From assembly GCA_018780645.1 (NCBI GenBank), contig JADMJJ010000011.1, positions 186,001-250,000 of the forward strand: a stretch of 64,000 nt of DNA, in the 5' to 3' direction. The position numbers were made by a program, and so were the translations under genes. The notes under the pieces were generated by a model. It saw only the letters and a program-made list of their open reading frames with translations. It did no database searches and had not been told where the DNA came from. The DNA is from Burkholderiaceae bacterium (GTDB lineage Bacteria; Pseudomonadota; Gammaproteobacteria; Burkholderiales; Burkholderiaceae_C). This document shows, one piece after another, positions 57,604 to 64,000 of the stretch. Positions within the stretch are counted from its first letter, which is position 1; the number at the start of each line of letters is the position of its first letter.

Positions 57604-58443
57604 TCAGTCCTGCCCCCACCGGCAGCAGCGGTAGGCCAGGCCCAGCCCCACCGAACTGCCCTGGCGCTGGTGGACCAGCGGGCTAAGCGCCGCATCCGAC
57701 AGCAGCCGCGACACCCCGGCCGAGCCGAACAGAATCCAGCGCGAACTCAGGGCGTGGGTGAAGCCGACGCCGGCGTGTACGTCGCGCAGACCGGCGCCCG
57801 GACTGAAGACCGGCAGGCCAGATGCGACTGAGCCCGCAGGGGTGATGCCGAAATAGCTCTGATGGTTGCGCGCCGTGCCTGCGGTGATGCCGGCGCCAGC
57901 GGTCCATTCGGTGTGGCGGGTCTGGCGCAGGCGGTAGCCGATGTCCAGGTTCAGGATGCCGCCGCCCTCGCGCCCCAGCAGGTCTTGCGACCAGGCGGCC
58001 GAGGCCAGCCACTCGGGCGCGAGCGCATAGCTGCCGAACAGGCGCGCACGTAGCGTGCGGGGTACATCGGGCAGACCCTGCAGCCGCACAGAATCCTTGG
58101 AGCTGCGGCCGCTGTCCACGCGCAGCGCCAGGCCGAGGCGCAGCGCATCGCTTTTGACCAAGTCGGTGCTGGCGCCCGGCCCCTGGACCTCCTCGCCGAA
58201 GCCCATCACCTGACCGGCGCCCGAGCTGCTGATGCGCCAGCGCCCGTACTGCAGCGCCCACAGCGGTGACAGATGACTCTTGTTGTTCGGCGCACCCGCA
58301 TACTCGGGCTGGCTGCTGATCTGGGCTCCGAGCACGTAGTGCAGGCGAGGCGTTTCGACGACCTGGGCATGGCCAGCGCCGGCAAGGACCGACCCCAGGA
58401 GTAGCATGCCGAGTTGGAGGCGGAATCGGAAGCTGCGGCTCAT
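57604..58443 (-). CDS. MipA/OmpV family outer-membrane protein
   Basis: A 279-residue protein with a signal peptide ending near GAGHAQ, and alternating beta strands ending in an aromatic-rich tail (GLAYRCCRWGQD). The start RLHYVLGAQISSQPEYAGAPNNKSHLSPLWALQYGRWRIS is the MipA/OmpV pattern. Members act as scaffolds for murein enzymes or as porin-like proteins. The final cysteines are odd for a barrel end. Confidence 0.8.
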   Translation of the reverse strand: MSRSFRFRLQLGMLLLGSVLAGAGHAQVVETPRLHYVLGAQISSQPEYAGAPNNKSHLSPLWALQYGRWRISSSGAGQVMGFGEEVQGPGASTDLVKSDALRLGLALRVDSGRSSKDSVRLQGLPDVPRTLRARLFGSYALAPEWLASAAWSQDLLGREGGGILNLDIGYRLRQTRHTEWTAGAGITAGTARNHQSYFGITPAGSVASGLPVFSPGAGLRDVHAGVGFTHALSSRWILFGSAGVSRLLSDAALSPLVHQRQGSSVGLGLAYRCCRWGQD

Positions 58444-58467
58444 GATCAGACCAGCATAGCAGCGCGT

Positions 58468-59418
58468 TCAGGCCGGCGGGATCGCCGCCTTGAGGTGCAT
58501 CAACATATCCTTCACCATCGCCTTCAGATCGTATTCGGCCCGCCAGCCCCAGTCGGCCTGGGCGGCGCTGTCATCTATCGATTGGGGCCAACTGGCGGCG
58601 ATCGCCTGGCGGAAGTCGGGCGCGTAGCCGATTTCGAAGCCGGGCAGCTCGTCGCGGATGGCCGCCGCGATCTGCGCCGGGGTGAAGCTGACCCCGGCGA
58701 GGTTGTAGCTGTCGCGCTGCTTGACGGACGTTGCCGGAGCCTCCATCAGCTCGATGGTCGCGCGCAGCGCGTCGGGCATGTACATCATCGGCAAGGCCTG
58801 GCCCTCTTCGAGGAAGCAGCTGTAGCGGCCGCTCTTCAGCGCCTGATGAAAGATGTCCACCGCATAGTCGGTGGTGCCACCGCCGGGCGGGGTCTTATAG
58901 CTGATCAGGCCCGGATAGCGCAGGCTGCGCACATCGACGCCGTGATTGGCGTGGTACCAGGCGCACCAGCGCTCGCCGGCCAGCTTGGAGATGCCGTACA
59001 CCGTGGTCGGGTCCATCACGGTGGACTGGGGTGTGTTCTGCTGCGGCGTGGTCGGGCCGAAGGCGGCGATCGAGCTGGGCCAGAAGATGCGGTCCATATG
59101 CATCTGGCGCGCCAGCTCCAGCACGTTCAAGAGGCCCACCATATTCAGGTTCCAGGCCCATTGCGGATGCTTCTCGCCGCTGGCCGACAGGGCCGCAGCC
59201 AGGTGGTAGATCTGGGTGATGTCGTGGCGCTTGGCCACCTCGGCCAGCGCGCCGGCATCGGTCACGTCCAGCATCTCGTGGCGCAGGCCGGGCACGCGGC
59301 CGCTGGGGGCCACATCGCTGGTGATGACGCTATCGAAGCCGTGTTTTCGCGCCAGGGTCAGCGCCAGCTCGGTGCCGATCTGGCCGTTCGCACCGATGAT
59401 CAAGATCTTGGGGCTCAT
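58468..59418 (-). CDS. NAD-dependent L-threonine dehydrogenase, SDR (GalE-like) type
   Basis: Oxidises threonine to 2-amino-3-ketobutyrate. The 316-residue extended SDR has NAD motif GANGQIG at about 9-15, catalytic YGISK, WPSSIAAFGP and RYPGLISYKTPPGGGTTDYAVDIF, the pattern of GalE-like threonine dehydrogenases. It lies 11 bp after kbl, the next enzyme of the pathway, which supports this over a plain sugar epimerase. Confidence 0.87.
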   Translation of the reverse strand: MSPKILIIGANGQIGTELALTLARKHGFDSVITSDVAPSGRVPGLRHEMLDVTDAGALAEVAKRHDITQIYHLAAALSASGEKHPQWAWNLNMVGLLNVLELARQMHMDRIFWPSSIAAFGPTTPQQNTPQSTVMDPTTVYGISKLAGERWCAWYHANHGVDVRSLRYPGLISYKTPPGGGTTDYAVDIFHQALKSGRYSCFLEEGQALPMMYMPDALRATIELMEAPATSVKQRDSYNLAGVSFTPAQIAAAIRDELPGFEIGYAPDFRQAIAASWPQSIDDSAAQADWGWRAEYDLKAMVKDMLMHLKAAIPPA

Positions 59419-59429
59419 GGATGCGTCCT

Positions 59430-60632
59430 TCAGGCGATCAAGCCCAGCTCGCGGCCGGCCTGTGTGAAGGCCGCCACCGCCTGCTCCAGCTGCGCGCGCT
59501 CGTGGCCCGCAGAGACCTGCACGCGGATGCGCGCCTGGCCCTTGGGCACAACCGGGAAGAAGAAACCGACGGCATAGACGCCCAGCTCCAGCAGGCGCGC
59601 GCTCAAGGCCTGGGCCTTGACGGCGTCATAGACCATGATCGGCACAATCGGATGGGTGCCGGGCTTGATGTCGAAGCCGGCGGCCTGGATGGCGGTGCGG
59701 AAGTACTGGGTGTTGGCTTCGAGCTTGTCGCGCAACGCTGTCGAGGCTTCCAGCAGATCGAGCACGGCAATGGAGGCGCCGACGATGCTGGGCGCCACCG
59801 TGTTGCTGAACAGATAGGGGCGCGAACGCTGGCGCAGCAATTCGATCACCTCCTTGCGGCCACTGGTGAAGCCACCCGAGGCGCCGCCCAGGGCCTTGCC
59901 CAGGGTGCCGGTGACGATGTCGATCTGGCCAAGCACTCCTCGGTACTCGTGCGTACCCCTGCCCTTCTCGCCCATGAAGCCCGAGGCATGGCACTCGTCT
60001 ATGCCCAGCAGGGCCCCGTAACGGTTGGTGATCTCGCGGATGGTGTCGAGCTGGGCAATGCTGCCGTCCATCGAGAACACGCCGTCGGTGAAGACCAGCG
60101 TAAAGCGGGCGCCAGCGGCCTTGGCCTCTTCGAGGCAGCGCTCCAGATCGGCCATGTCGTTGTGCTTGTAGCGGTAGCGCTTGGCCTTGCACAGGCGGAT
60201 CCCGTCGATGATGGAGGCATGGTTCAGCTCATCGCTGATGACGGCGTCCTGCTCGCCCAGCAGCGGCTCGAACAGGCCGCCATTGGCGTCGAAGGCCGCG
60301 GCGTAGAGGATGGTGTCTTCGGTGCCGAGGAAATTCGACAGGCGCTGCTCCAGGGTCTTGTGCAGATCCTGCGTGCCGCAGATGAAGCGCACCGACGACA
60401 GGCCGTAACCATGGGTGCGCAGCGCCTCGTGGGCCGCCTCGATGACGGCCGGGTGGGACGACAGGCCCAGGTAGTTGTTGGCGCAGAGGTTGATGACCTC
60501 GCGGCCGTCCTGCGTGTGGACCAGAGCGCCCTGGGGCGTGGTGATCACGCGCTCGGTCTTGTACAGGCCGGCCTCGCGTATGCCGGCCAGCTCGGCCTGC
60601 ACGTGCGCATAGAAGTCATCGCGGGTGGTCAT
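59430..60632 (-). CDS. kbl: 2-amino-3-ketobutyrate CoA ligase
   Basis: Converts 2-amino-3-ketobutyrate and CoA to glycine and acetyl-CoA. The 400-residue PLP enzyme has LCANNYLGLSSHP, FICGTQDLHKTLE, DECHASGFMGEKGRGTHE and the PLP lysine in VTGTLGKALGGASGG. ATG 60632 gives the family length; the frame is open to 60791. It forms an operon with the threonine dehydrogenase and makes glycine that the riboswitch-controlled gcv operon would consume. Confidence 0.95.
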   Translation of the reverse strand: MTTRDDFYAHVQAELAGIREAGLYKTERVITTPQGALVHTQDGREVINLCANNYLGLSSHPAVIEAAHEALRTHGYGLSSVRFICGTQDLHKTLEQRLSNFLGTEDTILYAAAFDANGGLFEPLLGEQDAVISDELNHASIIDGIRLCKAKRYRYKHNDMADLERCLEEAKAAGARFTLVFTDGVFSMDGSIAQLDTIREITNRYGALLGIDECHASGFMGEKGRGTHEYRGVLGQIDIVTGTLGKALGGASGGFTSGRKEVIELLRQRSRPYLFSNTVAPSIVGASIAVLDLLEASTALRDKLEANTQYFRTAIQAAGFDIKPGTHPIVPIMVYDAVKAQALSARLLELGVYAVGFFFPVVPKGQARIRVQVSAGHERAQLEQAVAAFTQAGRELGLIA

Positions 60633-60680
60633 GGTCGGGCTCCTGGTGCACAATCGTGCAAATCCGTTAAACAGAACATA

Positions 60681-60696
60681 GTTCGATATATCGAAC
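60681..60696. promoter_or_regulatory. Operator palindrome between kbl and XRE-cupin gene
   Basis: GTTCGATATATCGAAC, perfect 16-bp palindrome in the 125-bp divergent gap. Probable binding site of the XRE-cupin regulator controlling kbl and itself. Confidence 0.75.
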
Positions 60697-60757
60697 CGTC
60701 GTGCAGTATCTGAGATTTGCTTTTTCAGGTCAAGCCACTTTGCCTCAAAACTCAGCC

Positions 60758-61336
60758 ATGTCCATTGCCAGCCAAGACGCACTAGAGCCACCCCGTGTCG
60801 GCGCCACCTTGCAGGCCATGCGCCAGGGCCAGGGCCTGTCGCTGGACGAGCTGTCGCGCCGCGCAGGGGTGTCCAAGTCGATGCTGTCGCAGATCGAGCG
60901 TAACCAGGCCAATCCGACGGTGGCCGTGGTCTGGCGGCTGGCCAATGCCCTGCGCGTCGAGTTGTCCGAGTTGCTGGGCGGTGAGCGGCCGGCGGCCCCG
61001 GCGATCGAGACTGTCCCGGCCCATGCCACGCCGGGCATGAGCAGCCCGGATGGCCTGTGCCAGCTGCGCATCCTCGGGCCTATCGATCTGGCCGGCCAGT
61101 TCGAGTGGTACGAGCTGACGGTGCAGCCCGGCGGGGCGCTGGAGTCAGCGGCGCACGAGCCCGGGTCGCGTGAGCATCTGAGTGTGCTCAGCGGCAGCCT
61201 GGAGGTCAGTGCGGCGGGGTCGGTGCAGAAGCTGAAGGCCGGCGAGACGGCGCGCTATGGCGCCGATGGAGCGCATGCGATACGGAACACGGGCAAGACG
61301 GTGGCGACGGCGCTGCTGGTGGTGTTGCACAGCTGA
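60758..61336 (+). CDS. XRE-cupin transcriptional regulator
   Basis: A 192-residue regulator. The N-terminal helix-turn-helix (about 15-70) is LSLDELSRRAGVSKSMLSQIERNQ. The C-terminal cupin (about 100-190) holds EHLSVLSGSLEVSAAGSVQKLKAGETARYGAD. Such proteins often control amino acid or amine catabolism. It is divergent from the threonine-degradation operon with a perfect palindrome between. ATG 60758 is chosen; the frame opens at 60701. Confidence 0.9.
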   Translation: MSIASQDALEPPRVGATLQAMRQGQGLSLDELSRRAGVSKSMLSQIERNQANPTVAVVWRLANALRVELSELLGGERPAAPAIETVPAHATPGMSSPDGLCQLRILGPIDLAGQFEWYELTVQPGGALESAAHEPGSREHLSVLSGSLEVSAAGSVQKLKAGETARYGADGAHAIRNTGKTVATALLVVLHS

Positions 61337-61342
61337 TCGTGG

Positions 61343-61394
61343 CCCCGGATTGCATCCGGGCTACAAATCCCCCGTAGCCCGGATGCAATCCGGG
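61343..61394. repeat. REP-like palindromic repeat, copy 3
   Basis: Two inverted units, CCCCGGATTGCATCCGGGCT(AC) at 61343-61364 and GTAGCCCGGATGCAATCCGG(G) at 61374-61394, separated by 9 bp between convergent genes. This is the most complete copy in the window and could act as a bidirectional terminator. Confidence 0.8.
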
Positions 61395-61396
61395 AC

Positions 61397-62641
61397 TCAG
61401 TCAAGCAAGTCCGCCAGCGTCGCATCGGTCAAATCCCCGCGTCGCCAGACACTCTCCAGATGGGGCGTGCGCACCAGCAGCAGAGCCTGTAGCAGCGGTG
61501 AGGCCGGCGTCTTGGCCGGCTCGCACAGCAGGGTCAGGCGTTGATCGCCCGCCTCCTCCAGCCGGGCGGTCCAGTCCAGCTCCTGCAGCACGTCGAGCAC
61601 TGGCTCCAGCTGCAGCGGGTCGGTCTGCAATTGGTCGGCCAACTCCAGCGCCGACCAGCCATGGGCCGCCTCGCTGCGGGCCTCACGCAGTTGCCGCAGC
61701 ACGCGCAGCGCCAGCTCGAAGCGATAGCCGGGCTCCTCGATCTGGCGCACGACGCGCATCTGCAGGCTGGGCGCATAGGCCGCCACCACAGCGCCCAGCA
61801 GCATGATCACCCAGCCCAGATAGATCCAGACCAGGAAGATGGGCAGGCTGGCGAAGGCGCCATACATCGTCGAGTAGGTCGGCACCTGGCTGACGTACCA
61901 GGCCAGCGCGCGCTTGGCGAGCTCGAAGCCCGCCGCGACGAACAGGCCGCCGGCCATCGCGTGGCGCCAGCGCACATGGGTGTTGGGCACGTAGTGGAAC
62001 AGGCCGGCCACGCTGATGGCCAGCACCACGAACTCGATCAGATTGAGCAGAAAGCTCAGGCCCCCGGGCAGCGCGCTGACGAAACCCTTCCCGGCCGACA
62101 GCGCATAGCTGGTCAAGGCCAGGCTTGCGCCCAGCAGCAAGGGTCCCAGCGTCAACGCAGCCCAGTAGACCAGCACACGCTGGGCGATGGGCCGCGGGCG
62201 CTGCACCCGCCAGATGGCATTCAGCGTGCGGTCTATCGTCAGCATCAGGGCCAGTGCGGTGAACACCAGCACCACCAGGCCCACCGAGCCGACGCGGTTG
62301 GCCTTGCTGGCGAATTGGGTCAGCGCCCCCAGCACCGGCTTGGCGATATTGGGTGGTATCAGGCTTTGCAGAAAGTACTTCTCCAACGCGATCTGGAAGG
62401 ACGAGAACATCGGGAAGGCGGTGAACAGGGCCAGCATTACCGTCAGCAGCGGCACCAGCGAGATGAGGGTGGTGAAGGTCAGGCTGCCGGCGGTAAGGCC
62501 CAGGCGGTCGTCGCGGAAGCGGATGCGCAGCGTGCGCAGCGTGTCCCACCAGGGCCAGCGCTGCAGCGTGGCCCAGGTGGCGTTGGCCTGCTGCAGCCAT
62601 GCGCGCGCCTTGTCTTGGGTCGATGGAGGAAGAGCGTTCAT
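61397..62641 (-). CDS. YihY/BrkB family membrane protein
   Basis: A 414-residue protein with about six membrane segments and the YihY pattern: LRIRFRDDRLGLTAGSLTFTTLISLVPLLTVMLALFTAFP, then YVPNTHVRWRHAMAGGLFVAAGFELAKR and YGAFASLPIFLVWIYLGWVIMLLGA. A soluble C-terminal domain of about 120 residues follows, winged-helix-like in outline (SALELADQLQTDPLQLEPVLDVLQELDW). The family was once named RNase BN in error. Function is unsettled. The start at 62641 faces the next gene with 19 bp between. Confidence 0.87.
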   Translation of the reverse strand: MNALPPSTQDKARAWLQQANATWATLQRWPWWDTLRTLRIRFRDDRLGLTAGSLTFTTLISLVPLLTVMLALFTAFPMFSSFQIALEKYFLQSLIPPNIAKPVLGALTQFASKANRVGSVGLVVLVFTALALMLTIDRTLNAIWRVQRPRPIAQRVLVYWAALTLGPLLLGASLALTSYALSAGKGFVSALPGGLSFLLNLIEFVVLAISVAGLFHYVPNTHVRWRHAMAGGLFVAAGFELAKRALAWYVSQVPTYSTMYGAFASLPIFLVWIYLGWVIMLLGAVVAAYAPSLQMRVVRQIEEPGYRFELALRVLRQLREARSEAAHGWSALELADQLQTDPLQLEPVLDVLQELDWTARLEEAGDQRLTLLCEPAKTPASPLLQALLLVRTPHLESVWRRGDLTDATLADLLD

Positions 62642-62660
62642 GCTGGCTATGATGCCAGCC

Positions 62661-63077
62661 ATGTCTGCCCCCATCTCTCCAAGCGCTGCCTCGCCGCTTT
62701 CGCTCCCCTCCCCCAGCGCCCGCCAGAGCCGCCTGCTGGCCCTGATCAGCCTGCTCGCCTTGATCGCCCTGTGCCTGGCCTGGGAGCTGTGGTTGGCGCC
62801 CACCGGTCGCGGCACCCTGGCGATCAAGGCACTGCCCTTGGCGCTTGGCGTGCTGGGCGTCTGGCGCTACCGGATGTACACCTTCCGCTGGTTGAGCCTG
62901 CTGGTCTGGCTCTATGCCGCCGAGGGCTGCGTGCGTGCGTACGGCGATCGCGGCATCAGCGCCCAGCTGGCCGCCGCCGAAGTGGCACTGAGCGTGCTCT
63001 TGTTCGTTGCCTGCGCCTGGCATGTGCGCGGGCGCTTGAAGGCCGCCAAGCTGGCCGCCGCTGGAGTTTCATCATGA
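62661..63077 (+). CDS. DUF2069 membrane protein
   Basis: A 138-residue protein with about four membrane segments and the DUF2069 pattern, including YRMYTFRWLSLLVWLYAAEGCVRAYGDRG. Function unknown. Its stop overlaps the flavin-oxidase start by 4 bp. Found beside glycolate/lactate-type oxidases in many betaproteobacteria. Confidence 0.82.
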   Translation: MSAPISPSAASPLSLPSPSARQSRLLALISLLALIALCLAWELWLAPTGRGTLAIKALPLALGVLGVWRYRMYTFRWLSLLVWLYAAEGCVRAYGDRGISAQLAAAEVALSVLLFVACAWHVRGRLKAAKLAAAGVSS

Positions 63078-64000
63078 GCGCCGTTTTGCTGCAAGCCTTG
63101 CGCGAGGCGCTGGGCGACAACCATGTGCTGAGCGAGGGGGACTTGTCTGCCTATGAGCTGGACTGGCGCAAGCGCTTCCAGGGCAAGGCGCTGGCCGTCG
63201 TGCGGCCGGGCTCGACCGAGCAGGTGGCCCTGGTGATGAGGCTGTGCGCCGAGCATCGCGTGGCCGTCGTGCCCCAGGGCGGCAACACCGGCCTGGTCGG
63301 CGGCTCGGTGCCCGACGCCAGCGGCAGCCAGATACTCCTGAGCCTGCAACGGATGAACAGGGTGCGCGAGCTGGACCGCGCCAATCTGACGATGACGGTC
63401 GACGCCGGCTGCGTGCTGCAGGCGCTGCAACAGGCGGCCGACGAGCAGGGTCTGCTGTTCCCCCTGAGCCTGGCCGCCGAGGGCAGCTGCACGATAGGCG
63501 GCAATCTGGCCACCAATGCCGGCGGCACCCAGGTGCTGCGCTATGGCAATACCCGCGAGCTGTGCCTGGGGCTGGAGGTGGTGACGGCCGTCGGCGAGGT
63601 CTGGCAGGGCCTGAGCGGCCTGCGCAAGGACAACACCGGCTACGACCTGCGCGATCTGTTCATCGGCAGCGAGGGCACGCTGGGCATCATCACCGGCGCA
63701 ACCCTGAAGCTCTATCCGCGGCCACAGGCCAGGATGACGGCGCTGGCCGCCTGCCCTTCGCTGGAATCGGCCCTTGCCCTCTTGGGCTTGGCCCAGCAGC
63801 GCGCCGGCTCAGGACTGACCGGCTTCGAGCTTATGGGCGACTTTGCCCTGTCTCTGGTGCGCAAGCACTTCCCGCAGCTGCCTCAGGCACTGCCACCCTG
63901 CCCCTGGACGGTGCTGCTGGAGATTTCGGACTCCGAGTCCGAGGCCCATGCCCAGGCGCTGTTCGAGGGCCTGCTGGAAGCGGCGCTGGAGAGCGGCGTG
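63074..64000 (+). CDS. FAD-linked oxidase, GlcD/D-2-hydroxyacid dehydrogenase type, 3' part outside window
   Basis: The first 309 residues of a protein usually about 460-470 long. The FAD-binding PCMH domain reads VVRPGSTEQVALVMRLCAEHRVAVVPQGGNTGLVGGSVPD. Then come SLAAEGSCTIGGNLATNAGGTQVLRYGNTRE and LRKDNTGYDLRDLFIGSEGTLGIITGATLKLYP. These motifs mark D-lactate, D-2-hydroxyglutarate or glycolate dehydrogenases. The substrate-binding C-terminal part is outside. ATG 63074 overlaps the DUF2069 stop. Confidence 0.93.
   Translation, partial: MSAVLLQALREALGDNHVLSEGDLSAYELDWRKRFQGKALAVVRPGSTEQVALVMRLCAEHRVAVVPQGGNTGLVGGSVPDASGSQILLSLQRMNRVRELDRANLTMTVDAGCVLQALQQAADEQGLLFPLSLAAEGSCTIGGNLATNAGGTQVLRYGNTRELCLGLEVVTAVGEVWQGLSGLRKDNTGYDLRDLFIGSEGTLGIITGATLKLYPRPQARMTALAACPSLESALALLGLAQQRAGSGLTGFELMGDFALSLVRKHFPQLPQALPPCPWTVLLEISDSESEAHAQALFEGLLEAALESGV

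Overview
The window is GC-rich, densely coded chromosomal DNA. PEP-CTERM sorting, a tandem glycine riboswitch before gcvT, TRAP transport, and IclR and LacI regulation all point to a betaproteobacterium of order Burkholderiales, probably in or near the Rubrivivax/Roseateles/Leptothrix group. The assignment is inferred from gene content and style; no 16S or other marker gene is present. I found no tRNA, rRNA, CRISPR array, prophage or intact insertion sequence.

Layout. 1-3.1 kb: an acyl-CoA ligase (cut by the window edge) divergent from an IclR regulator with two matching operators, then an AI-2E family permease. 3.2-24.3 kb: an arsenic-resistance island in two modules. The left module has a GNAT-flavoprotein fusion with a cysteine-rich tail, a UvrA-like ATPase, arsR, glutaredoxin-type arsC, arsH, and a cysteine-rich MarR regulator with an MFS exporter. 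The right module (minus strand) is arsC-arsC-acr3-arsA with a divergent universal stress protein. Three similar AT-rich inverted repeats precede these units and probably form one ArsR regulon. Between the modules lie phoX with a PEP-CTERM protein, a decayed ABC-F gene, an FAD oxidoreductase, a flavocytochrome c sulfide dehydrogenase pair and a two-component system.

24.3-31.4 kb: an osmF-type quaternary-amine ABC importer, then a DedA-rhodanese fusion leading modABC. 31.4-37.8 kb: a tandem glycine riboswitch, gcvT-gcvH-gcvP and sdaA, which together take glycine through serine to pyruvate. 38.5-43.1 kb: a TRAP transporter and gluconokinase divergent from a LacI regulator, with two identical perfect operators.

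43-51 kb: a DHH phosphoesterase, an RND efflux pump with its adaptor, an MFS permease and aroC. 51.2-58.4 kb: a small membrane protein with an ECF sigma factor, membrane proteins of unknown function, a periplasmic binding protein, a CBS protein, a homoserine sulfhydrylase operon and an outer-membrane protein. 58.4-61.3 kb: threonine-to-glycine genes (threonine dehydrogenase, kbl) divergent from an XRE-cupin regulator, with a perfect palindrome between them. This pathway feeds the glycine cleavage system. 61.4-64 kb: a YihY protein, a DUF2069 protein and a GlcD-like flavin oxidase cut by the window end.

A REP-like palindromic repeat built on GTAGCCCGGAT recurs in three intergenic gaps.
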